From contig JAZOCU010000044.1 of NCBI GenBank assembly GCA_045596625.1, forward strand, positions 29,399 through 93,398: 64,000 nucleotides of DNA. Direction: 5' to 3'. Made by a program: the position numbers and the translations under genes. Source of the DNA: Firm-04 sp045596625 (GTDB lineage: Bacteria > Bacillota > Clostridia > Oscillospirales > Ruminococcaceae). Under the pieces are notes generated by a model, which saw only the letters and a program-made list of their open reading frames with translations, was not told the origin of the DNA and made no database searches. Below, piece by piece: positions 41,830 through 49,537 of this stretch; position 1 is the stretch's first letter; each line of letters opens with the position of its first letter.

Positions 41830-42765
41830 TCAGTAAGTTACGTCGATAATTTTACTTTGCTGTAACGATAGAAGGTAAATAAGACGGATTTCATCCCGAC
41901 ATTCGGGTTTTATGAGATAGTACATATAGGTTTCCATGACATTGAGCAGATCGGAGGAACGTCCTTCGATCTTGAAGTTGCAGAAGCCCATCTCGGTATA
42001 TCTGCCATAGAGATCTTCGGGGGTAACATGGGTAGAGAATCCACAAGTAGCATAAAGCTGCTGATTGATATGCGGACAGAGGAAGGATTCGGAATTGACA
42101 AAGGGTGCAGCAGCACCATAGCGCTGCAAATGTTCGCAGTATTTGATCTGCGTGCGGCCCAAATATTGGTAGTGTGCGCGTCTGCGCTGACAACCGGGAG
42201 GACAAACTGCATTCACCAGGATCTCCACATGATCCTTGTTGGGCAGCTGTTCCAGAACATCCCATTGATTGTTCCAGTTATAATCAAGCACGACAAGATC
42301 GTAATCCTTTTCCAATTCGGCACAGAGATCGGCTGCTTCGGTGATCTGTTTGCAGGTAGAGGAAATAATACGATAGTTCGGATAGTTTTTGCGGATATGC
42401 TTTTCAAGGATAGGGGATACCACGATCACACCATTGAGTCGATCTTCGCGATGGGCAAGTCTCAGACAGAGGTTGCAATGTCTGTCCTGCAAATGGTTCT
42501 GATTGATGAGAGGGTTGGTGAAAGTATAGCGTAAGGAGATTCCTTTTTCGTTGATGCTCTCAATGATCTGTTTCATGATCGGTTCATTGGTAACACCGCC
42601 CAGACAGCGGCCGCCGTTCCAGAGCGAGGACGGGAATTCGCCATAGAACGAAGCGATTTCCACATCGGGATAAAACGCATCGGGATAGGCTTCTTTTAAT
42701 TTGAGCAGCAGCATATTGAGGTGATAATTTCGGGTAAAGCCCGGAAGATGGAAGCGAATAGCCAT
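41830..42765 (-). CDS. U32-peptidase-like protein
   Basis: 311 residues from ATG 42765 with SD AGGAGGT. The signature NAVCPPGCQRRRAHYQYLG and the later GFCNFKIEGRS match the Cys-rich core and the closing motif of the U32/UbiU-UbiV-like family, which often binds an iron-sulphur cluster. The N-terminal part (FHLPGFTRNYHLNMLLLKLK) is unlike standard collagenase-type U32 proteins, and the total is short. It follows the DUF5662 gene by 30 bases and probably shares its transcript. The substrate is not known. Confidence 0.7.
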   Translation of the reverse strand: MAIRFHLPGFTRNYHLNMLLLKLKEAYPDAFYPDVEIASFYGEFPSSLWNGGRCLGGVTNEPIMKQIIESINEKGISLRYTFTNPLINQNHLQDRHCNLCLRLAHREDRLNGVIVVSPILEKHIRKNYPNYRIISSTCKQITEAADLCAELEKDYDLVVLDYNWNNQWDVLEQLPNKDHVEILVNAVCPPGCQRRRAHYQYLGRTQIKYCEHLQRYGAAAPFVNSESFLCPHINQQLYATCGFSTHVTPEDLYGRYTEMGFCNFKIEGRSSDLLNVMETYMYYLIKPECRDEIRLIYLLSLQQSKIIDVTY

Positions 42766-42795
42766 AGTTAAGATACCTCCTTGAGATCGTAATTA

Positions 42796-43329
42796 TCAGC
42801 GGCGCTGTTTGCGGAGTCGTTTTCGCAGATAGGAAAAGGTTTCCGCTTCTCCCTTTTGTGCAAGCATTTTCAAAAGGAAATGGATCTGCGCAGAGGTTTT
42901 GGGGTGGATCACCCGTCGCCCTCTGCCTTGTTCAAAGTAGTCTAAAGGATCGGAGTTTTTGTAATCTGCGCCGCGATAGATTTTGCTTGCAGCCACACGA
43001 TCGCAGAACATTTCGGCAACAAAGCGTAGGGGCATAGGAACAGGCTCTACCTTTTTGGAGGCAGGATTATAGTCGGTCCAATATTCAAAATGGTGACGAT
43101 TTCTGCCTTTATGGTGCATCCAGGCAAGAGAATAGCCTTTATGTTCCCGCTCTGCTTCATTGGGACTGCGAGTACCTTGATAGTAGCGGATACCGCATAA
43201 AAATTCGGTCGGTGAGTATTTGGAAAGATCATGAGTCAAACCCTGCCAAGGGATTCCGGCACGGCAGCAATGAAGAAATACTACAAACCGATGTCGAGTT
43301 ATCGTATTAAAATGTTGAAAGATCTGCAA
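42796..43329 (-). CDS. DUF5662-family protein
   Basis: 177 residues from a TTG start at 43329 (codon ahead of QIFQHFNTITRHR). SD AAAGGAGG lies 8 bases before it, and family members start at the same place with an IxHFxTITxHR motif. A longer frame to 43569 runs through the promoter. The family core is AGIPWQGLTHDLSKYSPTEF, HHFEYWTDYN and MPLRFVAEMFCDRVAASKIY. The conserved His/Asp pattern suggests an HD-like metal site; activity is unknown. Confidence 0.85.
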   Translation of the reverse strand: MQIFQHFNTITRHRFVVFLHCCRAGIPWQGLTHDLSKYSPTEFLCGIRYYQGTRSPNEAEREHKGYSLAWMHHKGRNRHHFEYWTDYNPASKKVEPVPMPLRFVAEMFCDRVAASKIYRGADYKNSDPLDYFEQGRGRRVIHPKTSAQIHFLLKMLAQKGEAETFSYLRKRLRKQRR

Positions 43330-43371
43330 AAAGCGGCCCTCCTTTTGCGCTATAAAATCGAGCACAGATTC

Positions 43372-43400
43372 ATTATAGCACAGATTGACAAAAATCGCAA
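43372..43400 (-). promoter_or_regulatory. Sigma-A promoter of the DUF5662-U32 operon
   Basis: -35 TTGCGA, 17-base spacer, -10 TATAAT, 43 bases before the TTG start. Its position supports the short gene model. Confidence 0.8.
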
Positions 43401-43456
43401 GATTTTCAGCAGCACGAGCACTGTTTTTTTGAAATTTTTTTGATTCCGGACCATCC

Positions 43457-43463
43457 TTCGACA
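43457..43463 (-). promoter_or_regulatory. 0A box upstream of the spoIIA operon
   Basis: The core TGTCGAA is read on the minus strand, in the context GTTTGTCGAA (9 of 10 to consensus), 108 bases before spoIIAA. In Bacillus, Spo0A directly activates spoIIA. A possible -10 TACAAT is at 43485-43490. Confidence 0.5.
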
Positions 43464-43570
43464 AACTTTTCAGATAAGATACGCTACAATAGAAAATGCA
43501 GTCTGCCGGACAAGACAGGTCTGCATATAAATGAACAACAGAGAAAAGAACTGAAAGGAACAATTGCATT

Positions 43571-43918
43571 ATGGTGGAACTCAGACAGGAGCCGCAGAAG
43601 CTGACCGCTTATTTATGCGGCGAATTGGATCATCATCATGTGAAGGAGATTCGGGAGACCGTGGATTTTGCTGTAAGAGAGCAGCTGCCGCCGTTGGTTG
43701 TTCTGGATTTTTCCAAAGTCACATTTATGGATAGTTCGGGGATCGGATTGATTATGGGACGATCGCATTTAATGGAGGAATATGGTGGTGTTTTGGAAAT
43801 CCATAATCCCTCTGCACATATCCGAAAGGTCTTGCGTATCTCAGGCACGGATCGGCTGGCTGTGATTCGCAATCAAGCGAATGGAAGGGGGATCGCAAAA
43901 TATGAACAAGCTCAATGA
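43571..43918 (+). CDS. spoIIAA: Anti-sigma factor antagonist SpoIIAA (STAS)
   Basis: 115 residues. The STAS fold is clear, with the phosphorylated Ser in VTFMDSSGIGLIMGRS (Ser about 57) and the strand LVVLDFSK before it. Unphosphorylated SpoIIAA frees sigma-F by binding SpoIIAB in the forespore. It overlaps the next gene by 17 bases. The set spoIIAA-spoIIAB-sigF is complete and in the standard order. Confidence 0.93.
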   Translation: MVELRQEPQKLTAYLCGELDHHHVKEIRETVDFAVREQLPPLVVLDFSKVTFMDSSGIGLIMGRSHLMEEYGGVLEIHNPSAHIRKVLRISGTDRLAVIRNQANGRGIAKYEQAQ

Positions 43919-44354
43919 GCTGAAGTGCACATTTCCGGCCAGATCGGAAAACGAAAGCTTTGCCCGAACCATGGTCTGTGCCTTTGCAGCACAATTGAAT
44001 CCGACGATCGAGGAACTCGCTGATCTGCGGACTGCGGTATCCGAAGCGGTCACGAATAGCATCGTGCATGGGTATCGTGGAAGAACCGATGGTGTGATAG
44101 CGGTTACGGTACGATTGCTGCCGGAGGATGTGATATACATACGCATTGCAGATCGCGGCTGTGGGATTGCAGATATCTCCAAGGCAATGGAGCCGCTATA
44201 TTCCAGCGCACCGGCCGAAGAACGTGCCGGGTTGGGATTTACTGTCATGGAAAGCTTTACGGACAAGCTTTTGGTCAGCAGTAAGGTGGATAAAGGAACA
44301 ACTGTAATCATGCGAAAGAAAATACGGCATGAATCGGACAGCACAGAAAATTGA
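43902..44354 (+). CDS. spoIIAB: Anti-sigma F factor SpoIIAB
   Basis: 150 residues from ATG 43902 with SD GAAGGGGGATC upstream. It is a GHKL-type serine kinase: N box LRTAVSEAVTNSIVHGY, G1 box IADRGCGIAD and G2 box ERAGLGFTVMESF. It binds sigma-F and phosphorylates SpoIIAA. It overlaps both neighbouring genes, so the three are translated together. Confidence 0.95.
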   Translation: MNKLNELKCTFPARSENESFARTMVCAFAAQLNPTIEELADLRTAVSEAVTNSIVHGYRGRTDGVIAVTVRLLPEDVIYIRIADRGCGIADISKAMEPLYSSAPAEERAGLGFTVMESFTDKLLVSSKVDKGTTVIMRKKIRHESDSTEN

Positions 44355-44991
44355 GGCTGAGGAGCATCTGGGCTTGGTGCATTTGTGTGCCAATCGGTTC
44401 CGCGGCAGAGGCATGGAATATGAGGAACTGTATTCAGCCGGCTGTATGGGACTTGTAAAAGCGGCACGTGCCTTTGATGCAGACAGGGGCGTATGTTTTT
44501 CCACCTATGCTGTTCCTGTTATCATGGGAGAGATCCGTCGGCTGTTTCGGGACAACGGAACGGTAAAGGTAAGCCGCCGGCTTAAGGAGCTGTCATTGCG
44601 GGCCGGACAGGTCTGTGAAGCATTGCGACAAGAGACTGGTAAAGAACCGACGGTATCCATGCTTGCAGAAGCAATGGGGATCAGTGAGGCAGATGCGGCA
44701 GAAGCATTATGCGTGATGCAGCCTGTGGTGTCGCTGACAGCCTGTACCGAAGAGGGTGAATTGCAGATGGATCTGCCGATTCCGGCACATGATACGGGAA
44801 TACAGGATCATATGGCGCTGCAGCAGGTGCTTGCACTGCTGAAAGAGCAGGACAGAGCCTTGATCGCCTTGCGTTATGAACAGATGCTGACACAGACAGA
44901 AACGGCAAAGCGATTGGGAATGTCACAGGTGCAGGTATCCAGAAGGGAGAAGAAGCTGCTGCTGTTTCTGCGGGAACAACTGCTGCAATAG
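44329..44991 (+). CDS. sigF: Sporulation sigma factor F
   Basis: 220 residues from ATG 44329, inside the 3' end of spoIIAB. Region 2 reads EHLGLVHLCANRFRGRGMEY followed by EELYSAGCMGLVKAARAFD and FSTYAVPVIMGEIRR; region 3 includes KVSRRLKELS; region 4 reads TQTETAKRLGMSQVQVSRRE. Regions 2 to 4 and the operon context mark it as sigma-F rather than sigma-G. Length is slightly below the usual 250. Confidence 0.93.
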   Translation: MNRTAQKIEAEEHLGLVHLCANRFRGRGMEYEELYSAGCMGLVKAARAFDADRGVCFSTYAVPVIMGEIRRLFRDNGTVKVSRRLKELSLRAGQVCEALRQETGKEPTVSMLAEAMGISEADAAEALCVMQPVVSLTACTEEGELQMDLPIPAHDTGIQDHMALQQVLALLKEQDRALIALRYEQMLTQTETAKRLGMSQVQVSRREKKLLLFLREQLLQ

Positions 44992-45042
44992 CGGACTTCC
45001 GGGATGCTTCGGGTGCTGATTGAATATGCAGCATAGAAAAGG

Positions 45043-45082
45043 CACATCGCACAAAATGTCATGCTGCGATTTGTGTGATGTG
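45043..45082 (+). terminator. Hairpin after sigF
   Basis: CACATCGCACAAA pairs with TTTGTGTGATGTG (one G-T pair) around a 14-base loop, 50 bases past the sigF stop. The T tail begins only 8 bases later. Confidence 0.6.
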
Positions 45083-45157
45083 ACGAAAGTGTTTTATTTG
45101 AAATGCACAAATCTGTTTGTATGTTTTTGTGAAAAGCTACAAAGTCATTTTTTTCTC

Positions 45158-45186
45158 TTGCATTGCGAAAAGGTTTGTTGTAAGAT
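45158..45186 (+). promoter_or_regulatory. Sigma-A promoter of the AraC-family gene
   Basis: -35 TTGCAT, 17-base spacer, -10 TAAGAT, about 45 bases before the start. Confidence 0.65.
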
Positions 45187-45232
45187 AGAAACATGACGCG
45201 TGCTTACAGATCAATACATAGGAGGAGTGCAG

Positions 45233-46003
45233 ATGTTTCATATTGACCGTATGGCTTGCGGTTGCAGACATGATCAGGATTTTGTGCTGGATTGTCCTAT
45301 GGGATATGCAGGATATCTTGCCTTGTTTGTAAAAACCAAAGCAATTTTTGTCATAAATGGTCAGACCATTGAGACAGAACCGGATACCTTTATTATCTTT
45401 GATCATGCATCACCGCAGTATTATAAGGCAAATGGCGGCGAGTATATCAATGACTGGATTCAGTTTACCTGTACAGAGCAGCTTACATCCGGTATTCCCA
45501 TACAGTTTGATAAGCCGCTGTATATCGGAGAGACCATTAACGTATCACAGTATTTTCAATTGATCGCAGATTGCTATTATCGTACCAAGAATTCACAGGC
45601 AGCAGGATATCTGATCCGTGCAATGCTTTCGGATGTATTTTCGGATGCGGTACTCAGTGAACAGTCTGTGGTGCCGCATCATCGTGAGCTTCTGGATCTG
45701 CGCCGGCGGATCTATGCGCAGCCGATGGAAGAATGGTCTGTGGAAGCCATGGCGCAGATGATCAATGTCAGTGAACCGTATCTGCATTTACTGTATAAGA
45801 AAGCGTTTGGTGTTACCTGTACTGCGGATGTGATCCGCAGCCGGATCGAGCAGGCGCAGCGTTATCTATCCTATACTGCCATGACGATCGAGGAGATCGC
45901 ATTCAAATCCGGATATAAAACGGTGGTGCATTTTTCCCGACAGTTCAAGAAGCAAACTGGGATCAGTCCATCGGAATGGAGAAAACGCAAGCATCTGGGC
46001 TAA
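45233..46003 (+). CDS. AraC-family transcriptional regulator
   Basis: 256 residues from ATG 45233 with SD GGAGGAG 6 bases upstream. The N-terminal 150 residues are a cupin-like sensor (FVLDCPMGYAGYLALFV, TFIIFDHASPQYYKAN). The C-terminal 95 residues are two helix-turn-helices (WSVEAMAQMINVSEPYLHLL; MTIEEIAFKSGYKTVVHFSR), closing with the family signature QFKKQTGISPSEWRK. Such regulators often control sugar uptake or glycoside hydrolase genes. No obvious target is adjacent, as the following region is decayed. Confidence 0.94.
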   Translation: MFHIDRMACGCRHDQDFVLDCPMGYAGYLALFVKTKAIFVINGQTIETEPDTFIIFDHASPQYYKANGGEYINDWIQFTCTEQLTSGIPIQFDKPLYIGETINVSQYFQLIADCYYRTKNSQAAGYLIRAMLSDVFSDAVLSEQSVVPHHRELLDLRRRIYAQPMEEWSVEAMAQMINVSEPYLHLLYKKAFGVTCTADVIRSRIEQAQRYLSYTAMTIEEIAFKSGYKTVVHFSRQFKKQTGISPSEWRKRKHLG

Positions 46004-46040
46004 ATGCGATAGAGCAATTGTCATTTTCCGGCATTGATAA

Positions 46041-46067
46041 AAAGCCTTCGGATATTCCGAGGGCTTT
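46041..46067 (+). terminator. Hairpin after the AraC-family gene
   Basis: AAAGCCTTCGGA with its complement (one G-T pair) and a 3-base loop, 37 bases past the stop. A second AT-rich inverted repeat (TAGGATATG / CATATCCTA, 46124-46156) with a short T run follows. Confidence 0.55.
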
Positions 46068-46236
46068 AGCAATTTTTCGAGGAAATCATCCATTGCTTTC
46101 ATATGGTCTTTTGCTTGCTTTGATAGGATATGTTAAAAAAATCATAGCATATCCTATTTTGTTTGTTGGAAGAATATGCTATAATGGAATCAACAGGAGA
46201 GCTGATGCAGAATCAGCACTATACTGAAGCATTGCA

Positions 46237-46367
46237 CATAGACTGTCTGCAATTGTGACAGGATTATGTATACCGGAGAGATGGGCATCATGGAGAGCGG
46301 CACTTACGACGAACTGATGGGAAAGCAGGGGGCAAATTATCAGCTTTCTTCATCAAAGTCGGCCTGA
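46237..46367 (+). pseudogene. Remnant of an ABC exporter ATP-binding domain
   Basis: Frame 1 reads HRLSAIV, the switch-His loop of ABC ATPases. After a one-base shift frame 2 reads DRIMYTGEMGIMESGTYDEL followed by MGKQGANYQLSSSKSA and TGA, the usual end of exporter ATPases. Only about 45 codons remain and everything upstream is gone, although a -10-like TATAAT at 46180-46185 survives. Together with the hairpins, this accounts for the 575-base gap between 46003 and 46579. Confidence 0.8.
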
Positions 46368-46385
46368 GGGGGATGCACAATCGAG

Positions 46386-46442
46386 GCAAAAGGCCTTCGG
46401 AATTCGAGAGCGTTGTACTCTCAAATTCCGAAGGCCTTTTGC
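46386..46442 (+). other. 25-base-pair inverted repeat
   Basis: A near-perfect 25-base stem (GCAAAAGGCCTTCGGAATTC...) with a 7-base loop directly after the ABC remnant. There is no strong T run. Its length and symmetry exceed the other terminators in the window, and part of it (GCCTTCGGAATT) recalls the hairpin at 46041-46067. Confidence 0.65.
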
Positions 46443-46502
46443 AGTTTCAAAACTACCGGGGCAGCAGAAAGCGATGGTTTTCTGCTGGGATTAGCGTGAT
46501 GA

Positions 46503-46531
46503 TTGCATTTTGGGCTGCAATCTGGTATAAT
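46503..46531 (+). promoter_or_regulatory. Sigma-A promoter of sfsA
   Basis: -35 TTGCAT, 17-base spacer, -10 TATAAT, about 48 bases before the GTG start. Confidence 0.82.
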
Positions 46532-46578
46532 AGATTATAGTATTGGATTGAGAAACAGAACGCTGAATGGAGGAAAAT

Positions 46579-47304
46579 GTGATACAGTATCGGCAGGTAG
46601 TTGAGGGTGTGTTTTTACATCGGCCCAATCGATTTCTGGCACAAGTGCTGATTGAAGGAAAAGAAGAAACCGTTCACGTCAAAAATACGGGACGCTGCGC
46701 AGAATTGCTGCAGCAAGGCTGTAAAATATGGTTGTCAAAGTCCGACCGGCCGCAGCGAAAAACGAAATATGATTTGATCGCCGTGGAAAAACAAGGAAAT
46801 CGATCTCAGCCGATCCTTGTAAATGTGGATTCCCAGATCCCTAATACAGCGGCTGTGGAATGGATTCCTAAAAGCGGACTGTTTTCAGAAAATGCAGTGA
46901 TCCGACGAGAGATGCGTTATGGGAATTCTCGATTTGATTGTTATGTGGATGACGGCACTCGCAGAGCCTTTATCGAGGTCAAAGGCGTGACATTGGAACG
47001 GGATGGCATCGCATTGTTTCCCGATGCACCAACTGAGCGAGGCGTGAAGCATATCCGAGAACTGACCGAATGTCTGAAAGAAGGATATGAGGCATATATT
47101 CTGTTTGTAATCCAGATGAAAGGGATCAACGGATTCCGTCCCAATGATGAAACCCATCCGGCATTCGGGCAGGCTTTGCGCGAAGCACAGCAGGCTGGCG
47201 TACGGATTTTGGCAATGGATTGTGTTGTGACCAAGGATAGTTTATCTCTGGATGCTGCGGTTCCAATACAAATCTTGACCTGCAATGACAAAAATGGTTA
47301 TTGA
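46579..47304 (+). CDS. sfsA: SfsA family protein
   Basis: 241 residues from GTG 46579, chosen because GGAGG lies 5 bases upstream; an ATG at 46567 would put that SD inside the gene. Family motifs are present: VEGVFLHRPNRFLAQVLIEG, VKNTGRCAELL, SKSDRPQRKTKYDLIAVEK, RFDCYVDDG with IEVKGVTLERDG, and FPDAPTERGVKHI. SfsA has a PD-(D/E)XK-like core (the IEVKG strand) and an OB-like N-terminus. Its molecular role is still unsettled, despite the old name sugar fermentation stimulation. Confidence 0.95.
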   Translation: MIQYRQVVEGVFLHRPNRFLAQVLIEGKEETVHVKNTGRCAELLQQGCKIWLSKSDRPQRKTKYDLIAVEKQGNRSQPILVNVDSQIPNTAAVEWIPKSGLFSENAVIRREMRYGNSRFDCYVDDGTRRAFIEVKGVTLERDGIALFPDAPTERGVKHIRELTECLKEGYEAYILFVIQMKGINGFRPNDETHPAFGQALREAQQAGVRILAMDCVVTKDSLSLDAAVPIQILTCNDKNGY

Positions 47305-47329
47305 CTATTCCATTGATGTGTGATATGAT
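47301..47329 (+). promoter_or_regulatory. Sigma-A promoter of the asparagine-synthase-like gene
   Basis: -35 TTGACT overlaps the sfsA stop codon; 17-base spacer; -10 TATGAT. The start is about 50 bases on. Confidence 0.75.
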
Positions 47330-47380
47330 GATATCCGTAATACTTGATAGTGGAACTTTTGAAGAATGAGGTGTTTAGAT

Positions 47381-48919
47381 ATGGTAGAAATCAAGGAATA
47401 CCGAGGACATATTCGCAATTGGGAGAATTTGTGTACAGAGCTTGCAATTGATACGGCTCTTTCCCGGGAACAGCGAGAGAAATTGATTTTGCAAAAGGCA
47501 TATCGTGCATGGGGAACCGATATGACAGCGCATCTGCATGGTATGTTTGCCTTTGCGCTTTGGGATGAAGCGGAACAGAAGCTGGTGTGCATACGAGATC
47601 ATTTCGGTACAAAGCCATTTTATTATTATGTGACAGCAGATGGTAAACTGCTGTATGGCACTATGATCCGTCGGATTATGGAACAGGAGGGCTTTGAAAA
47701 AGTATTGAATGAGGATATGCTGCAGATCTATTTGAGTCTGACCTATGTGGCGGGTGAGGATACCTTTTTCCGAGGGGTAAAAAAGCTGATGCCCGGATGC
47801 TGTCTTGTATGGCAGAACGGTGAAATGACCATTACCAGATATTGGAAGCCGGAGTTTCATGCAGATCCCTCCAAAACCTTGGAGCAATGGGCAGAGGAGA
47901 TCCATACAACGCTGGGAAGTATTTTCCCGGAGGTCAAAACCGAGCAGGAAACGGCAGAATCATTTCTTTCGGGCGGTGTGGATTCCTCATATGTGCTGGC
48001 CATGAGTGATGTACAGATGACGAACTCTTGCGGCTATGAGGATGAGCGCTTTGATGAGTCCTATCTTGCCAAACAGACGGCAGATCTGCTGGGACGCAAG
48101 AATCATCGTTGTGTTGTGACACCCGAGCAGTATTTTGATATCGTGCCCTATGTAATGTATCATATGGAGCAGCCGTTGGGCGATGCATCTGCGATAGCCT
48201 TTGCTATTGCCTGCCGTGCTGTTGCAGAGCATACCAAGCTGTGCTATTCGGGAGAAGGTGCGGATGAATTCTTTGGCGGATATAATATGTACCGCAATGC
48301 CGAACGCTATGGAGACAATCTGAAAACCTTTTATGTAGGCAATACCAATATTATGAAGGAAGATGAAAAGGAGCGTATCCTTCGGACATATCGTCCGGAG
48401 CTTCTGCCGATCCATCTGGTACAGCATATTTATGAGGAAACAGAAGGCCTTGATCCACTGACGAAGATGTCTGCTGTGGACATTCAGATCTGGCTGGAGG
48501 GCGATATTTATCTGAATGTGGATAAAATGAGTGAGGCAGCCGGTCTTGAGATCCGTATGCCGTTGACAGACCGCCGCATTTTTGATATTGCATCCCGTAT
48601 GCCCTCGGAATATAAGGTAAATGCCGAGCAGAACAAGGTAGCACTTCGTACTGCAGCAGCAAAAGTTCTGCCGGATGAGATTGCATTCCGAAAGAAGCTT
48701 GGATTCATTGTCCCGATTCGCATCTGGCTTGCAGATGAGCGCTATCATCAGGATGTAAAGCGGCTGTTTGCGAGTGAGATCGCGGCAAAGTTCTTTGAGC
48801 CGAAGGAGATCAACGCGATTTTTGAAGAATATCTTGGCGGTAATTCTGATTTGTGGCGTAAAGTCTGGACGATTTATACCTTCCTTGTCTGGTATGAGGA
48901 ATATTTTGTCAAGCGCTGA
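47381..48919 (+). CDS. Asparagine-synthase-like protein lacking the glutaminase nucleophile
   Basis: 512 residues from ATG 47381, 8 bases after GAGGTG. Canonical AsnB starts M-C-G-I with the catalytic Cys2; here the protein starts MVEIKEYRGHIRNWENLC, and the first 80 or so residues of the glutaminase domain are missing. The rest of that domain (MTAHLHGMFAFALWDEAEQK, CIRDHFGTKPFYY) is conserved. The synthetase domain is intact: ATP loop SFLSGGVDSSYV, CYSGEGADEFFGGY and the tail EIAFRKKLGFIVPIRIW. It probably uses free ammonia to amidate aspartate, or another acid, since relatives modify peptides and sugars. It is a single gene with its own promoter and terminator. Confidence 0.88.
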   Translation: MVEIKEYRGHIRNWENLCTELAIDTALSREQREKLILQKAYRAWGTDMTAHLHGMFAFALWDEAEQKLVCIRDHFGTKPFYYYVTADGKLLYGTMIRRIMEQEGFEKVLNEDMLQIYLSLTYVAGEDTFFRGVKKLMPGCCLVWQNGEMTITRYWKPEFHADPSKTLEQWAEEIHTTLGSIFPEVKTEQETAESFLSGGVDSSYVLAMSDVQMTNSCGYEDERFDESYLAKQTADLLGRKNHRCVVTPEQYFDIVPYVMYHMEQPLGDASAIAFAIACRAVAEHTKLCYSGEGADEFFGGYNMYRNAERYGDNLKTFYVGNTNIMKEDEKERILRTYRPELLPIHLVQHIYEETEGLDPLTKMSAVDIQIWLEGDIYLNVDKMSEAAGLEIRMPLTDRRIFDIASRMPSEYKVNAEQNKVALRTAAAKVLPDEIAFRKKLGFIVPIRIWLADERYHQDVKRLFASEIAAKFFEPKEINAIFEEYLGGNSDLWRKVWTIYTFLVWYEEYFVKR

Positions 48920-48970
48920 TGAGAATGGAATATATCATGCGCTGTACCCGACAAAGCAGATCATAGCAAA

Positions 48971-49010
48971 AGCTCCCTCCGTGGTATTATTTGTACCATT
49001 GGAGGGAGTT
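48971..49010 (+). terminator. Terminator after the asparagine-synthase-like gene
   Basis: AGCTCCCTCCGTGGTA pairs with TACCATTGGAGGGAGTT (one mismatch), followed by a short T run. Confidence 0.8.
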
Positions 49011-49093
49011 TTCATGTTTGTATGGCTTTGTTTGCCGGTGAAAGCAGCGGCATAAAGTAAATGCAGATCGGACAACCGCAACAAAAAAGGCAG

Positions 49094-49537
49094 TCATTCC
49101 TTTGATTTACGGCTGTCGGCGATGAGATGCACCACTGCCATAGCTGCCAGAGAACCAAAAGCGATTCCGAAACCGACTTGTACAGTAGTCAGAGCATATT
49201 CACGCATCTGTTCGCTGTCGCCTGACAAAATGCCCTGCATGGTATAAAACAAACTGCCGCCCGGTACCAGAGGGATCAGCAGGGGTGTAAGCAGTAAAGT
49301 GGCAGGTGTGCGGAGCAGACGTGCCATACCCTCTGCAAACCAGACGGCGAATAGTGTAGCAAGCAAAGCGCCGGTAAAGGCTTGCGTGAGTTTGCTGTCA
49401 ACATATTGCTGGATCAGGCTTGTGCAGAAAGAACCAAGTATGACATAAACCATTCTGTTTTTGGGAAGATGGAATAGTATGGCAAAGCCGAAAGTACCAA
49501 TTGCGGCTAAGATCGCTTGTCGAAAGATCATTGTCAT
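49094..49537 (-). CDS. Threonine/serine exporter family, small subunit
   Basis: 147 residues from ATG 49537, which overlaps the stop of the upstream gene (ATGA) and has GGATGG about 8 bases before it. It has four to five membrane helices (FRQAILAAIGTFGFAILFHL; YVILGSFCTSLIQQYV; ATLLLTPLLIPLVPGGSLFY; FGIAFGSLAAMAVVHLI) and the conserved PLVPGGSLFY motif of the DUF3815 half of ThrE-type exporters. It works with the larger subunit encoded just upstream. Confidence 0.9.
   Translation of the reverse strand: MTMIFRQAILAAIGTFGFAILFHLPKNRMVYVILGSFCTSLIQQYVDSKLTQAFTGALLATLFAVWFAEGMARLLRTPATLLLTPLLIPLVPGGSLFYTMQGILSGDSEQMREYALTTVQVGFGIAFGSLAAMAVVHLIADSRKSKE

Noticed and set aside
43330..43569. Longer DUF5662 reading up to 43569
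   Set aside because: It runs through a consensus promoter at 43372-43400 and the added sequence has no family match.
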